Shown here: positions 63,323-64,000 of the stretch, one piece after another
Numbering within the stretch: the stretch's first letter is position 1
Layout of the letters: every line of letters begins with the position of its first letter
NCBI RefSeq assembly: GCF_029227915.1
Contig: NC_079879.1
Coordinates: forward strand, 434,001-498,000
Direction of reading: 5' to 3'
DNA length: 64,000 bases
Source: Hydractinia symbiolongicarpus
Lineage: Eukaryota > Cnidaria > Hydrozoa > Anthoathecata > Hydractiniidae
Notes under the pieces: model-generated
What the model saw: the letters and a program-made list of their open reading frames with translations, nothing else
Told to the model about the DNA's origin: nothing
Database searches by the model: none
Program-made: the position numbers and the translations under genes

Positions 63323-64000
63323 GCATGAGACTTGCAGTTTTCAAAATTGATTTATTTTTGATGAGACGCTGAATAAAAGGAGTTTAATCGCCGGCAAACG
63401 AAAACCCGCGATTTCCCGTGTATCCCGGACTCGGCCCGTATAGTCGAATGTATACAAAGAAAGTACCCAGGGAGTAAACTCATTTCCGGAACGATTTTTT
63501 AAATTATTTTTTCACCAATAAAACGCATGAGACTTGTAGTTTTCAAAAGTGATTTCATTTTTGATGAGACGCTGAATAAAACAAGTTTAATCGCCGGCAA
63601 ACGAAAACCCGCGATTTCCCGTAAATCCCAGGCTTGGCCCGTATAGTCGAATGTATAAAAAGAAAGTACCCAGGGAGTAAACTTATTTCCCGAACGATTT
63701 TTTAAATTATTTTTTCACCACTAAGACGCATGAGACTTTTAGTTTTCAAAAATGATTTCATTTTTGATGAGACGCTTAATAAAAGGAGTTTAATCTCCGG
63801 CAAACGAAAACCCGTGATTTCTCGTAAATCCCGGACCCGGCCCGTATAGTCAAAAGTACACAAAGAAAGTACGCAGGGAGTAAACTCATTTCCCGAACGA
63901 TTCTTTAAATTATTTTTTCACCACTAAAACGCATGAGACTTGTAGTTTTCAAAAGTGATTTCATTTTTGATGAGACGCTGAATAAAACAAGTTTAATCGC

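Larger units (their letters stand above)
60529..63770 (+). repeat. Disordered HOR edge, 16 monomers (3,242 bp)
   Basis: Starts A, B, G, H, D/G, then leaves the HOR: it takes up the CACAAGACTTG monomer, E2 and C2 as at 47.9-48.6 kb, a D/B chimera near 62,160 (AAGAGACG front, CCCAGGCTTGG back), a G-like monomer with TTTTAGAAGAGACG, two H monomers, D/G, an alpha-like monomer, a monomer with a shortened dyad (AAAATTGATTTATT near 63,345), and B. The next A-like monomer at about 63,771 has GACGCTTAATAAAAG, the form also seen near 44,536 and 46,966. Confidence 0.75.
1..64000 (+). repeat. Tandem satellite array, 203-bp monomer, whole window
   Basis: The landmark GCATGAGACTTGTAG recurs every 202-204 bp from base 77 to the end, always in the same orientation, giving about 315 head-to-tail monomers. 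Most monomers are 203 bp; those with AAAAACCGCG in place of AAAACCCGCG are 202 bp, and a few are 204 bp. By eye, randomly chosen monomers differ at roughly 5-10% of positions, while monomers one HOR period apart are almost identical. Every stretch I read belongs to this repeat, so there are no gene-bearing gaps to describe separately. Satellites of this kind form centromeric or other heterochromatin in eukaryotes; which of these applies here cannot be read from sequence alone. Strand is arbitrary and gives the phase used in the other entries. Confidence 0.98.

Noticed and set aside
1-64000. rDNA intergenic spacer, telomeric repeat, LTR or other transposon, tRNA-derived repeat.
   Set aside because: No rRNA gene edges, no short telomere-type repeats, no terminal repeats with TG...CA ends or target-site duplications, and no tRNA A/B-box pair were recognised. 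The sequence is explained fully by one 203-bp satellite family.

Overview
The whole 64 kb window is one uninterrupted tandem satellite DNA array with a basic monomer of 203 bp (about 39% GC, counted on one monomer). Roughly 315 monomers follow one another head to tail in a single orientation. I see no protein-coding gene, tRNA, rRNA, transposable element, CRISPR array or unique sequence. A satellite domain of this size points to a eukaryotic chromosome, most likely pericentromeric, centromeric or another constitutive heterochromatin block. I cannot name the species. Many variants look like CpG to TpG/CpA changes, which would fit a genome with cytosine methylation, but this is inference.

Monomer anatomy (phase beginning CATGAGACTT): positions 18-39 hold a 22-bp dyad with perfect 10-bp arms, inside a run of phased A- and T-tracts. 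Positions about 68-126 form a GC-rich, CpG-rich core. Positions about 170-196 are strongly AT-rich. Most monomers carry one of two haplotypes just after the core, GTCGAATG or GTCAAAAG. The GTCGAATG class contains, on the minus strand, a sequence one base short of the CENP-B box core.

Layout. (1) 1-15.9 kb: a mosaic of related multi-monomer blocks. A ~3 kb block occurs twice almost without change (about 3,855-6,873 and 7,304-10,322), with further partial copies at 1-1.2 kb and 13.0-15.9 kb and local 4-mer (812 bp) and 3-mer (609 bp) tandem duplications. (2) 15.9-26.1 kb: a higher-order repeat (HOR) of nine monomers, 1,824 bp, with three full units, one 5-mer deletion unit, one longer 14-mer precursor-like unit and a trailing partial unit. 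(3) 26.1-29.9 kb: less ordered monomers with 1,015-bp (5-mer) echoes. (4) 29.9-39.3 kb: two consecutive copies of a 4,672-bp (23-monomer) unit that differ at about seven places I could find; each copy contains a nested 9-mer (1,827 bp) duplication. (5) 39.3-43.3 kb: a partial third copy of unit (4), then monomers closely related to those of region 1, about 28-30 kb away. (6) 43.3-49.2 kb: an 11-mer (2,224 bp) duplication and rearranged or damaged monomers. (7) 49.4-60.5 kb: a modular HOR with units of 10, 7, 7, 8, 9, 6 and 8 monomers, with constant ends (A-B ... E-F-G) and a variable middle. (8) 60.5-64 kb: a disordered edge with reused segments.

Nothing here encodes a pathway. The biology is that of an actively homogenising satellite: unequal exchange in register between monomers, chimeric monomers at the joints, and nested generations of amplification. 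The short open reading frames on both strands are a by-product of the repeat and are not annotated as genes.
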